From: JBALVO01 sp036961445
Lineage (GTDB): Bacteria > Pseudomonadota > Gammaproteobacteria > Pseudomonadales > Halieaceae
Length of the DNA: 22,011 bases
Assembly: GCA_036961445.1 (NCBI GenBank)
Contig: JBALVO010000059.1
Span: 1 to 22,011, forward strand
Direction: 5' to 3'
Both the position numbers and the translations under genes were made by a program. Positions 1-6,835 of the stretch are shown piece by piece. The notes beneath the pieces are model-generated. The model had not been told where the DNA came from. It did no database searches and saw only the letters and a list, made by a program, of their open reading frames with translations. Within the stretch, counting starts at the first letter, position 1, and each line of letters starts with the position of its first letter.

Positions 1-301
1 CCGGATAAAACAAACACAAATACTCTGTCTACTGATAACGGATATGACCGATATGAGGTGCGATCTCAACCGGTCGACGCAACACTGGCATCCAAAAGCC
101 CTTTGCGGTTACCGAACATCAGTGGCTGGCAGGGTCACTCGAGAGGGGCTGCACCGCCCTAACCAGGCTGCCTGGGCGCTTATCCCGATCAACCGGGGCG
201 ATTGAAAAGAGACTGGTTAACAAGGGGTCTGGTGCTCAAGTCGGCGGGCATGATGCCTGAGTTTCTACACCAAGGCATTTTTCACGTATCTGTTGTCACG
301 G
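1..301. other. Gap at left edge; possible mobile-element debris
   Basis: No convincing gene is seen in this stretch. It lies immediately downstream of the truncated IS110 transposase, where the missing C-terminal half should be, but no IS110 C-terminal motif was recognised on the minus strand. A small hairpin, CCAGG-CTG-CCTGG, lies at 163-175. The plus-strand stretch around 203-235 vaguely resembles the non-coding end of other IS110-type elements. That is only an impression from memory and needs an IS database search. Confidence 0.3.
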
Positions 302-712
302 CTATCCCTTTGATTTATTTACATATGCTTCGCAAATCGCCTCTGCGTCTTTGGCGTCGTTCTTGTTGCTCTTGACGTAGGGCGTTACAAGCTGAGGCGG
401 GATAATTTTTACCCTAACCCCCTTCGTCATCAACAGGCGTGCCCAGTAATGCGCACCGTCACAGGTTTCCATGCCGATCGCACAGCCTGGCTCCGCAGAC
501 TTAACTAACTCGCTTATCCATTTGTCGCGTGACAAACGACGTTTCAAGACTGTTTCCCCGTGGCGGCCAACGCCGTGTAATTGGAAAACATTTTTTGCCA
601 AATCAACTCCAACTCGATTAATCTTTATAGTGGACTCCTCCGTTGACACCGTTAACTGGTGGCGTAATAACCAGTTTGGCACATAGATGCCGACAGGTGA
701 GGAGGAGTCCAT
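302..712 (-). pseudogene. IS110-family transposase, 5' fragment (truncated)
   Basis: This is the N-terminal DEDD RuvC-like domain of an IS110-family transposase, which normally moves the element through a circular intermediate. Counting from the ATG at 712, the acidic residues D37 (GVDLAK), E82 (GMETCDG), D119 and D122 (NKNDAKDAEAI) are all present. Homology stops after DAEAICEA, at about residue 129, and seven unrelated residues and a TAG follow. Only about 110 of the usual 320-350 residues remain, so the serine-containing C-terminal domain is gone and the copy cannot be active. The family's usual start (M-x-INRVGVDLAKN) falls at residue 29, where the codon is ATA (626-628), eight bases downstream of a good GGAGG. 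The natural start codon therefore appears lost, and the ATG at 712 lies in the element's structured 5' region. Confidence 0.88.
631..711. repeat. Nested inverted repeats upstream of IS110 fragment
   Basis: A perfect 11-bp inverted repeat, TGGACTCCTCC at 631-641 and GGAGGAGTCCA at 701-711, encloses a second perfect hairpin, AACTGGT at 654-660 with ACCAGTT at 670-676 and a 9-nt loop. The inner arm of the outer repeat contains the transposase Shine-Dalgarno sequence on the minus strand. The IS1111 branch of the IS110 family has subterminal inverted repeats of about this length. Structured non-coding (bridge) RNA is also encoded at one end of IS110-family elements. Which of these applies here cannot be decided by eye. 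Confidence 0.6.
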
Positions 713-759
713 CCCATTGCTTTCGCTCCTAATAGCGGTTTATTGGGCTACAATTGAGC

Positions 760-780
760 GATGGTCTGCTTTCGACTAAT
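760..780 (+). repeat. Half copy of the AAAGC(G/A)GAC intergenic repeat (copy F)
   Basis: The bases GATGGTCTGCTTTCGACTAAT match the right arm of the copy at 3922-3941 (GATGTCGGCTTTCGCCTAAT), with three substitutions and one indel. No left arm was found. It is treated as a decayed half copy of the repeat family that fills the gaps of the left 7 kb. Confidence 0.4.
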
Positions 781-793
781 GAGGGAGATTCCC

Positions 794-869
794 ATGAAAA
801 CCTCGATTTTTTTCAATAGTCTTAGTCTCCATATTTAGCTGTTCTGTTTTTGTAGGGTACTTTAAATGA
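794..869 (+). pseudogene. Short hydrophobic peptide ORF broken at a T7 run
   Basis: An ATG at 794 follows a good Shine-Dalgarno (GAGGGAG, 781-787). As written, the frame reads 14 codons and stops at TAG 836-838. Removing one T from the seven-T run at 807-813 gives a 24-codon peptide that begins MKTSIFSIVLVSIFSC and ends at TGA 867-869. That reads like a signal peptide or small membrane peptide. The TGA overlaps the ATG of the next small ORF (ATGA). It may be a decayed secreted-protein gene, a tract whose length varies, or a sequencing error. No homology is recognised. Confidence 0.4.
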
Positions 870-985
870 ATAACAATACCTGTGCTGAATTCAAATTACT
901 TCATGTAGCTGAAATTCCACGACTATTAAGGTTAGTTCGGAATATAACTGACTGCCAATTCTCAATAGCCTATTCAGCTCATTAA
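866..985 (+). CDS. 39-residue small ORF directly upstream of nhaA
   Basis: This ORF of 39 codons runs from ATG 866 to TAA 983-985 and begins MNNNTCAEFKLLHVAEIPRL. An AGGG (854-857) lies at a usable distance before the start. The stop is one base before the nhaA ATG, and nhaA has no clear Shine-Dalgarno of its own, so the small ORF could supply ribosomes by translational coupling. The peptide has no signal sequence and no recognised domain. It might instead be the relic of a longer gene. The support is positional only. Confidence 0.35.
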   Translation: MNNNTCAEFKLLHVAEIPRLLRLVRNITDCQFSIAYSAH

Positions 986-986
986 G

Positions 987-2366
987 ATGGCCAACGACTC
1001 TAAAAATGTATTGCAGCGTGGTCTGGAGAATATCAACGATCCGTTTTCTAGTTTCATTCGCGCCCAGACAACCTCCGGCCTGTTGCTTCTGGTCGCTACA
1101 ATCGCGGCCCTTTGGTGGGCAAACTCAGCTTATTCTTCTACCTACCAAAATCTGATACACACACCGATTGGTTTCTTTGTAGGAGAATTTGAACTACGGG
1201 CTTCACTCAAACACATTATTAATGATGGTTTGATGGTCATATTTTTCTTTCTACTCGGTCTTGAGATCAAACGGGAGGTACTTGCCGGAGATCTCGCTCG
1301 ACCTGAAAATAGACGTATGCTGATTTTCTGTGCCGTCGGTGGAATGGTTTGTCCGGCTGTGATTTATTCCTTGTTCAACTGGTCACTTGATTCACAGAAT
1401 GGATGGGGCATACCAATGGCAACCGATACCGCGTTTGCGCTGGGTGTTCTAACCATCGTGAGAAAACATATTCCTATTGGCCTCCTGGGTTTCATCGTTG
1501 GCCTCGCTATTGTCGACGATGTCGGCGCGATCCTGATCATCGCAATATTTTACTCCCAAGATATATCTACAACACATCTGTTCGTCTCATCTGCACTGAT
1601 TGCGTTTTTGGCAGTGGCCAACTACGCTGGCGTACGCCAGCCGCTGTTCTATATTATTATCGGTGTTGCAGCTTGGTGGATGATGCTCAAATCCGGCGTT
1701 CACCCAACGGTTGCGGGTGTCGCCATTGCTTTGACAGTGCCAGCAAGACCCAAGTTAGCGTCAGGAAAATTGCTCTATAAAGCACAATCGATAATCAGTT
1801 CAATGCAGAAAAAAACAAAAAAGGTGGATGTTCTCGGTAGCAGACGAGATCACGAACAAGTATTGGAGGTGCGCGATTTTGCGGAACGTGCCAGCACACC
1901 CTTGCGACGCTGGGAAGATGCACTGGACTTACCAGTAGCTCTATTTATCTTACCGCTGTTTGCGTTGACCAATGCTGGCGTAGTATTTGGCTTTGGCTCA
2001 TTTATCGCTAGCTTCCAGAATCCAACCGGATTAGGAGTAATTACCGGACTCGTAATTGGAAAATTTATCGGTATTTCCGGTGCTTGTTGGCTAGGCCTGC
2101 GCTACAACATTGGCTGCTTACCTAGTGGCGTTAATTTTCAACATGTGATTGGCGTCTCGCTCATAGCAGGGATAGGCTTCACCATGTCCACTTTTATCGC
2201 CGCGCTGGGTTTTGACGCGCAACCCGAGCATCTTCATAACGCAAAAACATCGATCCTGGTCGCCTCAGTTCTTTCCGCAATTCTCGGCGTATTATATTTC
2301 CGAATTGTTTCTACAAAACAACATAACAAAACGCTTAATTCGACGCCAAAAAACGGTGCGAATTAG
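987..2366 (+). CDS. nhaA: Na+/H+ antiporter NhaA
   Basis: This is an inner-membrane electrogenic antiporter that exports Na+ (or Li+) in exchange for H+, and it supports sodium and alkaline pH homeostasis. The family motifs are clear: INDGLMVIFFFLLGLEIKRE (about 78-97), MATDTAFALGVL with D147, and AIVDDVGAILI with the ion-binding pair D177/D178. The late helix GLVIGKFIGI carries K359, and SLIAGIGFTMS lies near residue 391. By alignment from memory, D147, D177, D178 and K359 match E. coli D133, D163, D164 and K300. At 459 residues it is longer than the E. coli protein (388). It has a charged insert of about 50 residues (about 262-310, rich in K, R and E) in a cytoplasmic-type loop, as in other long NhaA proteins. 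No good Shine-Dalgarno precedes the ATG, and the 39-codon ORF ends one base upstream. Confidence 0.96.
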   Translation: MANDSKNVLQRGLENINDPFSSFIRAQTTSGLLLLVATIAALWWANSAYSSTYQNLIHTPIGFFVGEFELRASLKHIINDGLMVIFFFLLGLEIKREVLAGDLARPENRRMLIFCAVGGMVCPAVIYSLFNWSLDSQNGWGIPMATDTAFALGVLTIVRKHIPIGLLGFIVGLAIVDDVGAILIIAIFYSQDISTTHLFVSSALIAFLAVANYAGVRQPLFYIIIGVAAWWMMLKSGVHPTVAGVAIALTVPARPKLASGKLLYKAQSIISSMQKKTKKVDVLGSRRDHEQVLEVRDFAERASTPLRRWEDALDLPVALFILPLFALTNAGVVFGFGSFIASFQNPTGLGVITGLVIGKFIGISGACWLGLRYNIGCLPSGVNFQHVIGVSLIAGIGFTMSTFIAALGFDAQPEHLHNAKTSILVASVLSAILGVLYFRIVSTKQHNKTLNSTPKNGAN

Positions 2367-2381
2367 TTAAAACGTTAATGT

Positions 2382-2525
2382 CCCTTCATGGCACTAAGCA
2401 GACCCGGGAACAGCTGAAATTGACGATTTTTTAGCCGGCCACCTCGGGTGAAAGCCGACGGTTTCCAGGCGGTGGGTCAAATCTGACCTGATATCGGCCT
2501 TCGCCTATCTTGAGACATTTGGTCG
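2382..2525 (+). repeat. Intergenic repeat copy A (about 144 bp)
   Basis: This copy begins CCCTTCATGGCACTAAGCAG (2382-2401) and ends with the block CTTGAGACATTTGGTC near 2508-2523. Copy B at 5304-5445 has the same two end blocks (20 of 22 bases identical at the left end), and the diverged middle can still be aligned. Inside is an inverted pair, GGTGAAAGCCGAC (2447-2459) and ATCGGCCTTCGCC (2493-2505). It lies just after the nhaA stop codon, so it could also act as an RNA structure at the 3' end of that message. No ORF of its own was seen. Confidence 0.6.
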
Positions 2526-2861
2526 TGACATGCCTTAGGCATAAAGCGACGCACTCCGGTCATTTGCTTATTGGGGAAACGCAGATATCCAACCGTATCA
2601 CAACGACCGTGCCCACATTGTTGGCATTAACCGGCCAAAACTGGCTATCCAGTCTAGCCTGCCAAGATATAACTAAAAATTATGTTACTTATAACTACAT
2701 TTGATTGGCAATTAATTTTCACATCAATATCCTCAGTACCGTCGTGGCCAGAACGATGTACAGCTTTCGACAAAAAAATTGGGGGCAAGCGGAAAATCAC
2801 AATTGAATTGTAAATCACGCTTTGTGTTCCTCTACTTTTCTCATACAAAGGAAATAACTGA
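2526..2861. other. AT-rich gap upstream of the secreted-protein gene
   Basis: This stretch of 336 bases lies between repeat copy A and the next gene, and no coding region in it is supported. It becomes AT-rich after about 2660. A 13-bp inverted repeat, ACAAT-TGA-ATTGT, lies at 2799-2811, about 50 bases before the next start codon, where an operator could sit. No clear -35/-10 pair could be assigned. Confidence 0.35.
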
Positions 2862-3377
2862 ATGAAATCAAAAATCATTGCGACAGCTCTACTGGCAGCC
2901 ACTACAACGATTGGGTATTCGACCACATCGTATGCTGATGAAACTTGCCACGATGTGAGTGGTTCTGTTTCTACTGAAAATGTTACTCCTACTATTCAAA
3001 TAGGGGATATTAGTCTAGAGATGGGCGCTGTGTTTAGTGAGACTGGTTCTCTAGTTGGTAACATTACGGGCAGTGACGGCTTTTTCACAACCTTTCTGTC
3101 TCACAAAGCAAGATTTCCCCAGGGGGACAGCTTTGTCACAAAGGATGATACAGCTGTACCTGATTTTCAATATTATGGTAATCCTGTGCGCACCTTGGAT
3201 GTCGATGGAAATGCATGTTCGTACTGGATTACCGAAAACATCACCCACATCGAAAGAGGAACCGGGTTTTTCAAAAATGTCACAACGGTCAATGTAACTG
3301 CTACAGGTTACATCAGCAATTGCCCCGACGAAAATAAAAACTCTTTTGTCCTTTCGGGCACGCTCTGCGTAGAGTGA
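2862..3377 (+). CDS. Secreted protein of unknown function, 171 aa
   Basis: I do not recognise this family. The protein has a textbook Sec signal peptide: a charged start (MKSK), a hydrophobic core, and probable cleavage after TSYA (residue 25). The mature protein of about 146 residues is rich in Thr, Ser, Gly and Asn, as in small beta-rich exported proteins. It contains four cysteines (C29, C119, C154, C169), enough for two periplasmic disulfides. A good Shine-Dalgarno (AAAGGAAA, about 2847-2854) supports the ATG at 2862. It stands alone between long gaps. The gene end overlaps the ATG of a 29-codon ORF, and a strong terminator follows at 3486. Confidence 0.75.
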   Translation: MKSKIIATALLAATTTIGYSTTSYADETCHDVSGSVSTENVTPTIQIGDISLEMGAVFSETGSLVGNITGSDGFFTTFLSHKARFPQGDSFVTKDDTAVPDFQYYGNPVRTLDVDGNACSYWITENITHIERGTGFFKNVTTVNVTATGYISNCPDENKNSFVLSGTLCVE

Positions 3378-3466
3378 TGACACACATAGACATTATCATC
3401 GGCTGTCCAGCACTCGTGGAACTTAGACTTGCCGGCCTTGGGTGGTCGGGCGCCAAGAAAGTGTAA
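3377..3466 (+). CDS. Possible 29-residue ORF coupled to the secreted protein
   Basis: An ATG at 3377-3379 overlaps the TGA of the preceding gene (TGATG). The frame stays open for 29 codons to TAA 3464-3466, beginning MTHIDIIIGCPALVELRLAG and ending GAKKV. The terminator follows 20 bases later, so both ORFs would share one transcript. No homologue is recognised, and an open frame of this length is not rare by chance. The only support is the stop-start overlap and the placement before the terminator. Confidence 0.25.
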   Translation: MTHIDIIIGCPALVELRLAGLGWSGAKKV

Positions 3467-3485
3467 AGACCCGCGCCTAGTAATT

Positions 3486-3509
3486 AACCCGCTTATGCGG
3501 GTTTTTTAT
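3486..3509 (+). terminator. Rho-independent terminator
   Basis: A perfect stem of AACCCGC (3486-3492) and GCGGGTT (3497-3503) with loop TTAT is followed at once by a T-rich run (TTTTATT). This is a classical intrinsic terminator for the transcript of the secreted protein and the small ORF after it. Confidence 0.88.
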
Positions 3510-3891
3510 TGCCCCCGCATGACGTCTCAAAAGAGGTGTTAGCTGCCGTTATCCGTTGAAACCCGAAATGAGTTCAAGGCCATAAGAGAAGGTTTGGACT
3601 GCCTTTCTACACCGATCTGCAGTTAAATGAAATGGCCCAGAGGATGATCGGCGATAGCTCGGATGGTCTCACCACTGTGGTGATACCTATGGAACGGGTA
3701 AACAAGACTTAGAGTCGTTGGTGGCTAGACCAGAATCCAGAGACCACCGATCAAACACATAAAAACTATAACGGTTATAGGAATCACGGTGTTCCCTCCC
3801 CAATTAGCTTGCTCTTGGTATAGCGCGTCGTGGGCGTGGTAAAGAGCAGCCCCATGCATGCCTTAAACGGGGCATATGAACGAGCAGCGAT
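3510..3891. other. Long gap with two palindromes; possible gene debris
   Basis: No intact gene is seen. An imperfect 23-bp palindrome lies at 3665-3687 (core CACCAC-T-GTGGTG). A perfect 15-bp palindrome, CTATAAC-G-GTTATAG, lies at 3766-3780. Both have the symmetry of operators for dimeric regulators, though either could be chance or part of the local repeat debris. One frame is open for 46 codons from 3572 to TAG 3710-3712 without a start codon. It has protein-like composition (FGLPFYTDLQLNEMAQRM) and may be a gene fragment of unknown origin. Confidence 0.3.
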
Positions 3892-3893
3892 TT

Positions 3894-3946
3894 AGGCCGC
3901 AGGTGAAAGCAGACCTGGAGTGATGTCGGCTTTCGCCTAATAGCAT
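3894..3946 (+). repeat. Intergenic repeat copy C with stem-loop
   Basis: AGGTGAAAGCAGAC (3901-3914) pairs with GTCGGCTTTCGCCT (3925-3938) across a 10-nt loop. Twelve Watson-Crick pairs, one G-U pair and one mismatch would form, giving a strong hairpin. The preceding AGGCCGCAGG is shared with copy D at 6929. It ends about 48 bases before the next start codon. Confidence 0.6.
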
Positions 3947-3993
3947 ACCTCGGTGTATCCTTGTTGGAGGTCTAATAACAGGAAGAGGCAACA

Positions 3994-4515
3994 ATGAATT
4001 GGGATGCCATCGCTGCGGTAGCCGAAATAGTGGCTGCTATTGGTGTTATCGTTTCGCTACTTTACCTTGCGTTACAAACACGTAAAAACACCAAGGAGTT
4101 AGCGCGCAGTAACTCTCGCCAGACTTATGCGGATCATGCTACTGCGCTTCGACCGCTAGTAGAAAGTGCAGAATTGTGCGATCTATTCGTCAAGGGGCAG
4201 GAATCAAGAGGCAGTTTGGAGGTATCGGAACGCTATCGGTTCGATCTTGCGATGGCTAACTGGCTACAAGCGGTAGAGCAAGCCTTCGCCGATCACCGCG
4301 TTGGCAATTATCCTGTAGAATTCATGAACTCCCATACCAACAATGTGCCTGCATTCTTGAACACTCCAGGTGGAACGTCATTTTGGAATGAACGAAAGGT
4401 TTGGTTCAGTGAAGCCTTCCAGGAAGAAGTAGAGAATCTCAGGCAAAATCCAAGCCCTGACTCCAGATTTGCGGGAGCCCATCCCCAAGCTGAGTCAGCT
4501 ATTGAGAAGTCATGA
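3994..4515 (+). CDS. Membrane-anchored protein of unknown function, 173 aa
   Basis: The start matches a frequently seen but uncharacterised type of small protein in marine gammaproteobacteria: MNWDAIAAVAEIVAAIGVIV followed by SLLYLALQTRKNTKE. The N-terminus forms one hydrophobic helix (about residues 5-28). A basic stretch follows, and then a soluble, largely helical domain of about 140 residues with several conserved-looking aromatic positions (RYRFDLAMANWLQAVEQAF; FWNERKVWF). By the positive-inside rule the soluble domain probably faces the cytoplasm. A strong Shine-Dalgarno (AGGAAGAGG, about 3981-3989) fixes the ATG. It stands alone, with repeat copy C before it and copy E after it. The function is unknown. 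Confidence 0.75.
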   Translation: MNWDAIAAVAEIVAAIGVIVSLLYLALQTRKNTKELARSNSRQTYADHATALRPLVESAELCDLFVKGQESRGSLEVSERYRFDLAMANWLQAVEQAFADHRVGNYPVEFMNSHTNNVPAFLNTPGGTSFWNERKVWFSEAFQEEVENLRQNPSPDSRFAGAHPQAESAIEKS

Positions 4516-4589
4516 ACTCGAATGCCCTTTTGCGGCACATTTTCGTCTTCCGTTTGCTGAATTTCGAGGGCACGCGACTTCCGCTCTGT

Positions 4590-4661
4590 GGTGGAAGCGG
4601 ACATCAGACCCGCCCTGGTGGATCACTGGTCAATATTTGGCCAAAGGCGTCCGCTTTCACC
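4590..4661 (+). repeat. Intergenic repeat copy E with inverted arms
   Basis: GGTGGAAGCGGAC (4590-4602) and GTCCGCTTTCACC (4649-4661) are complementary at 12 of 13 positions, with a G-U pair at the thirteenth, and are separated by 46 nt. The arm core AAGCGGAC is the signature of the repeat family here. The element sits between the convergent 3' ends of the 173-aa gene and the VOC gene, so it could also work as a bidirectional terminator. Confidence 0.55.
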
Positions 4662-4679
4662 TCGAAGAAACCTGCGAGG

Positions 4680-5168
4680 TCATTTATTTAGCGCGAGTTT
4701 CTCTTTCAGTTTCCTGACCGGATTTACAAACCCTTCCAGCTCATCCCAATGGTTCAGGATGAAATCCCTATCACTTCTACGAGCCACGATTTCAAAGCGA
4801 ATACCGTCTGGGTCCTCGAAGAAGGTTGCGTAGTAATCGTCGGCGTACTCCGGGTAAGCGCGCGGGATACTTATATCTACACCAGTTTGTCTTAGAGTTC
4901 CCACTGCTTGGTCAACCTCACTCTTGGAAGCGACTTCTAAGCATATATGGTGGAGTCCAGGGGCATAGGGATCAAACGCTCTTTTAGAGCGTGCAGGCCT
5001 TATCGAAATCTGTAGGTGCTCGTTGAAATAATGAAAATGAGGGTCGCCCCCAATTGGTAAGACTCCCTTCTTAAAATTAAGGGCGCTCATTACCTTATCG
5101 TAGAATATTTCAGATTTATCAAGATCGCTAACGGTAACGTAAATATGATCGACACGAGAGACGTTCAT
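4680..5168 (-). CDS. VOC (glyoxalase/extradiol-fold) family protein, 162 aa
   Basis: This is a single VOC-domain unit built of paired beta-alpha-beta-beta-beta modules. Members are metal-dependent lyases, isomerases, dioxygenases or resistance proteins, and the substrate here is unknown. Likely metal ligands are H8 (RVDHIYVTVSDLDKS), H73 or H74 (PGLHHICLEV) and E126 (DPDGIRFEIVAR). The phrase GLHHICLEVASKSEVDQAV is typical of lactoylglutathione-lyase-like proteins. I chose the ATG at 5168 because the domain starts right there. The 50-residue extension to the ATG at 5318 has no domain character, and its first codons lie inside repeat copy B. Only a weak AGG precedes 5168. It is a single-gene unit, convergent with the 173-aa gene. 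Confidence 0.82.
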   Translation of the reverse strand: MNVSRVDHIYVTVSDLDKSEIFYDKVMSALNFKKGVLPIGGDPHFHYFNEHLQISIRPARSKRAFDPYAPGLHHICLEVASKSEVDQAVGTLRQTGVDISIPRAYPEYADDYYATFFEDPDGIRFEIVARRSDRDFILNHWDELEGFVNPVRKLKEKLALNK

Positions 5169-5303
5169 GAGTTGAGCCTGAGAGAAAATACTTCCTTCTA
5201 GGATAGAACAATTACTATCTATGTGTACTAGACCTTCGCTTTTGGGCGATTCCGGCCCGTCGCCCCCATGGATATTGCGTTGAGTCTCAGATGTACCGTA
5301 AGA

Positions 5304-5445
5304 CCCTTCGTGGCACAAAGCAGACTAAATATGGTTTGAAATCACGCCTCAATCTTGTCTCCTTTGAGGTGATAGCAGAAGTTTTCACCGTTCACATCTT
5401 GACGCTAAAAGCGGCCGATTTCGCCTACATTGAGACATTTTGTCT
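5304..5445 (+). repeat. Intergenic repeat copy B (about 142 bp)
   Basis: This is the second copy of the repeat at 2382-2525. The left block, GTGGCACAAAGCAGAC (about 5310-5325), and the right block, TTGAGACATTTTGTC (about 5430-5444), correspond to the same blocks in copy A at almost the same spacing. The middle has diverged but keeps GGTGAtAGCaGA and GCGGCCGATTTCGCC-type arms. It lies upstream of the VOC gene and reaches into the over-long version of that ORF. Confidence 0.6.
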
Positions 5446-5728
5446 ACACTGTGTTCGACGTCTGCAGTAAATTTACCAGCAGGCCCACATGAACACTGGC
5501 AATCTGGTTGTTCAATTACACAGCGCTGTGTTGTGGATTTGGCCCCGTTCATACGTTATATGACCCATGAAAAACAATAAGAGACTGATGTGATACCAAT
5601 TTCTAATCAACCGAAACCTACATACTGGGAATCGGCGTTATATAGACCGTTCCTTGTTTGTAGCTTTTATGCAGCCTAACCAGATCAATTAGTATTGAAC
5701 ATTAACTGAGTACTCAAGGGGTTTATGA
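5446..5728. other. Upstream region of the DUF1254 lipoprotein gene
   Basis: No convincing gene is present in these 283 bases. A perfect 14-bp palindrome, ACACAGCGCTGTGT, lies at 5518-5531, about 200 bases before the lipoprotein start. The palindrome is the only operator-like signal, and no confident -35/-10 pair was found. AAGGGG (about 5715-5720) is the Shine-Dalgarno for the ATG at 5729. Confidence 0.35.
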
Positions 5729-6835
5729 ATGAAAAAATTGATAGTCATTTCTACAGTAATCACTTTCTTGTTGGCGGGCTGCAATGATAACCCTGACGCG
5801 CAGCTGCAATCTGAAAAAACAGGGGACGTTACTCCTGAATCTCGGAAACCAACTGAGAATGTAAGCGTCGAGGCGGTAGACACGACCGACTGGGGTACCC
5901 GTCCTGAGGCTACGGGGATGACCGCAGAGGAGTTCATCAGGGCCGAGGGGCTAGATTTTGCAGCCAATCTGGTGAAGAAAAATGGGCTCAACACTTTCAA
6001 TAGTCCAACTATTGCGAGCGTCGACAATCAGATTCTCACCACTCCCAACGTCAATGTACTGTACACGGCCGCTACAGTGGACACCACGGGGGGCTTCACT
6101 CTCGACCTTCCCACTGATGACACACGTTTGGTTACGGCGCAAATAATCAATCTGGACACCCATACAACACCGGTCCACCTAAATAAGGGTGGAGTTTACA
6201 AGTACCCGGCGGGACAGTTTGATGACCATGTAGGAATCCTGGTTCGCATCGGTGTTGATGGCAAAGCGGACGCGGAGACTCAGATCAAGGCCATCGCCGA
6301 TGAGTTGAGAGTTGACGCGCCAAACGCCAACCCTATCCCGGACTACGACACAGATAAACTCTTGGCCACACGGGCAGCGTTGAAAAACGAATTCGCAAAA
6401 ACGCCTATAGATAGTACCGGTGGTATGGTTGAGTCGGTTGATCAAATCACGGACTGGGAGAAGTACACGCTCATTACTGCGGGCGGGTGGGGCCTGAGTG
6501 GCTCAGCGCGGGCTGCATACAAGCTCATCCCCGGGCCTGAAGCACTTGAGTGCAGCACGGTGACGGTTGATGCGCCGCCAGTAAACACTGAGGCAAATGG
6601 TTTTTACAGCCTCACGATCTACGGCAAGGACATGTTCCTAATGACCGACGAAAACAACACGGTCAAAAGTGATAGTTCAGAACGCACTGTGGTCACGGTT
6701 GGGCCAACTGAATGTGCGGAAGGTGCCGCCCTTTATCTCCAGGCGCCTAAGCCCTGGAACATAGTATTGAGGGCATACGAGCCTGACGCGGATGCTTTCA
6801 TGGCGCAACCCGATGGAAAGGTCACAGCCAATTAA
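5729..6835 (+). CDS. DUF1254/DUF1214 domain lipoprotein, 368 aa
   Basis: The N-terminus is a lipoprotein signal peptide with lipobox LLAGC (C18). Asn follows the cysteine, so outer-membrane sorting is expected. The DUF1254 domain lies in the first half; TTPNVNVLYTAATVDTTGGF and the following LDLPTDDTRLVTAQIINLD match its 'TspNvDTlY..a.vDl.gG' consensus. The C-terminal third has the DUF1214 pattern (PPVNTEANGFYSLTIYGKDM). Proteins with this pair of domains are widespread and exported, but no enzymatic activity is firmly established for them. The gene is monocistronic, with repeat copy B upstream and copy D downstream. AAGGGG at about 5715 supports the start. Confidence 0.87.
   Translation: MKKLIVISTVITFLLAGCNDNPDAQLQSEKTGDVTPESRKPTENVSVEAVDTTDWGTRPEATGMTAEEFIRAEGLDFAANLVKKNGLNTFNSPTIASVDNQILTTPNVNVLYTAATVDTTGGFTLDLPTDDTRLVTAQIINLDTHTTPVHLNKGGVYKYPAGQFDDHVGILVRIGVDGKADAETQIKAIADELRVDAPNANPIPDYDTDKLLATRAALKNEFAKTPIDSTGGMVESVDQITDWEKYTLITAGGWGLSGSARAAYKLIPGPEALECSTVTVDAPPVNTEANGFYSLTIYGKDMFLMTDENNTVKSDSSERTVVTVGPTECAEGAALYLQAPKPWNIVLRAYEPDADAFMAQPDGKVTAN

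Noticed and set aside
471..686. 71-codon plus-strand ORF over the IS110 fragment
   Set aside because: It is the reverse complement of the conserved transposase domain and has no independent support.
5169..5318. N-terminal 50-residue extension of the VOC protein
   Set aside because: It has no domain character and starts inside intergenic repeat copy B. The conserved VOC start coincides with the ATG at 5168.
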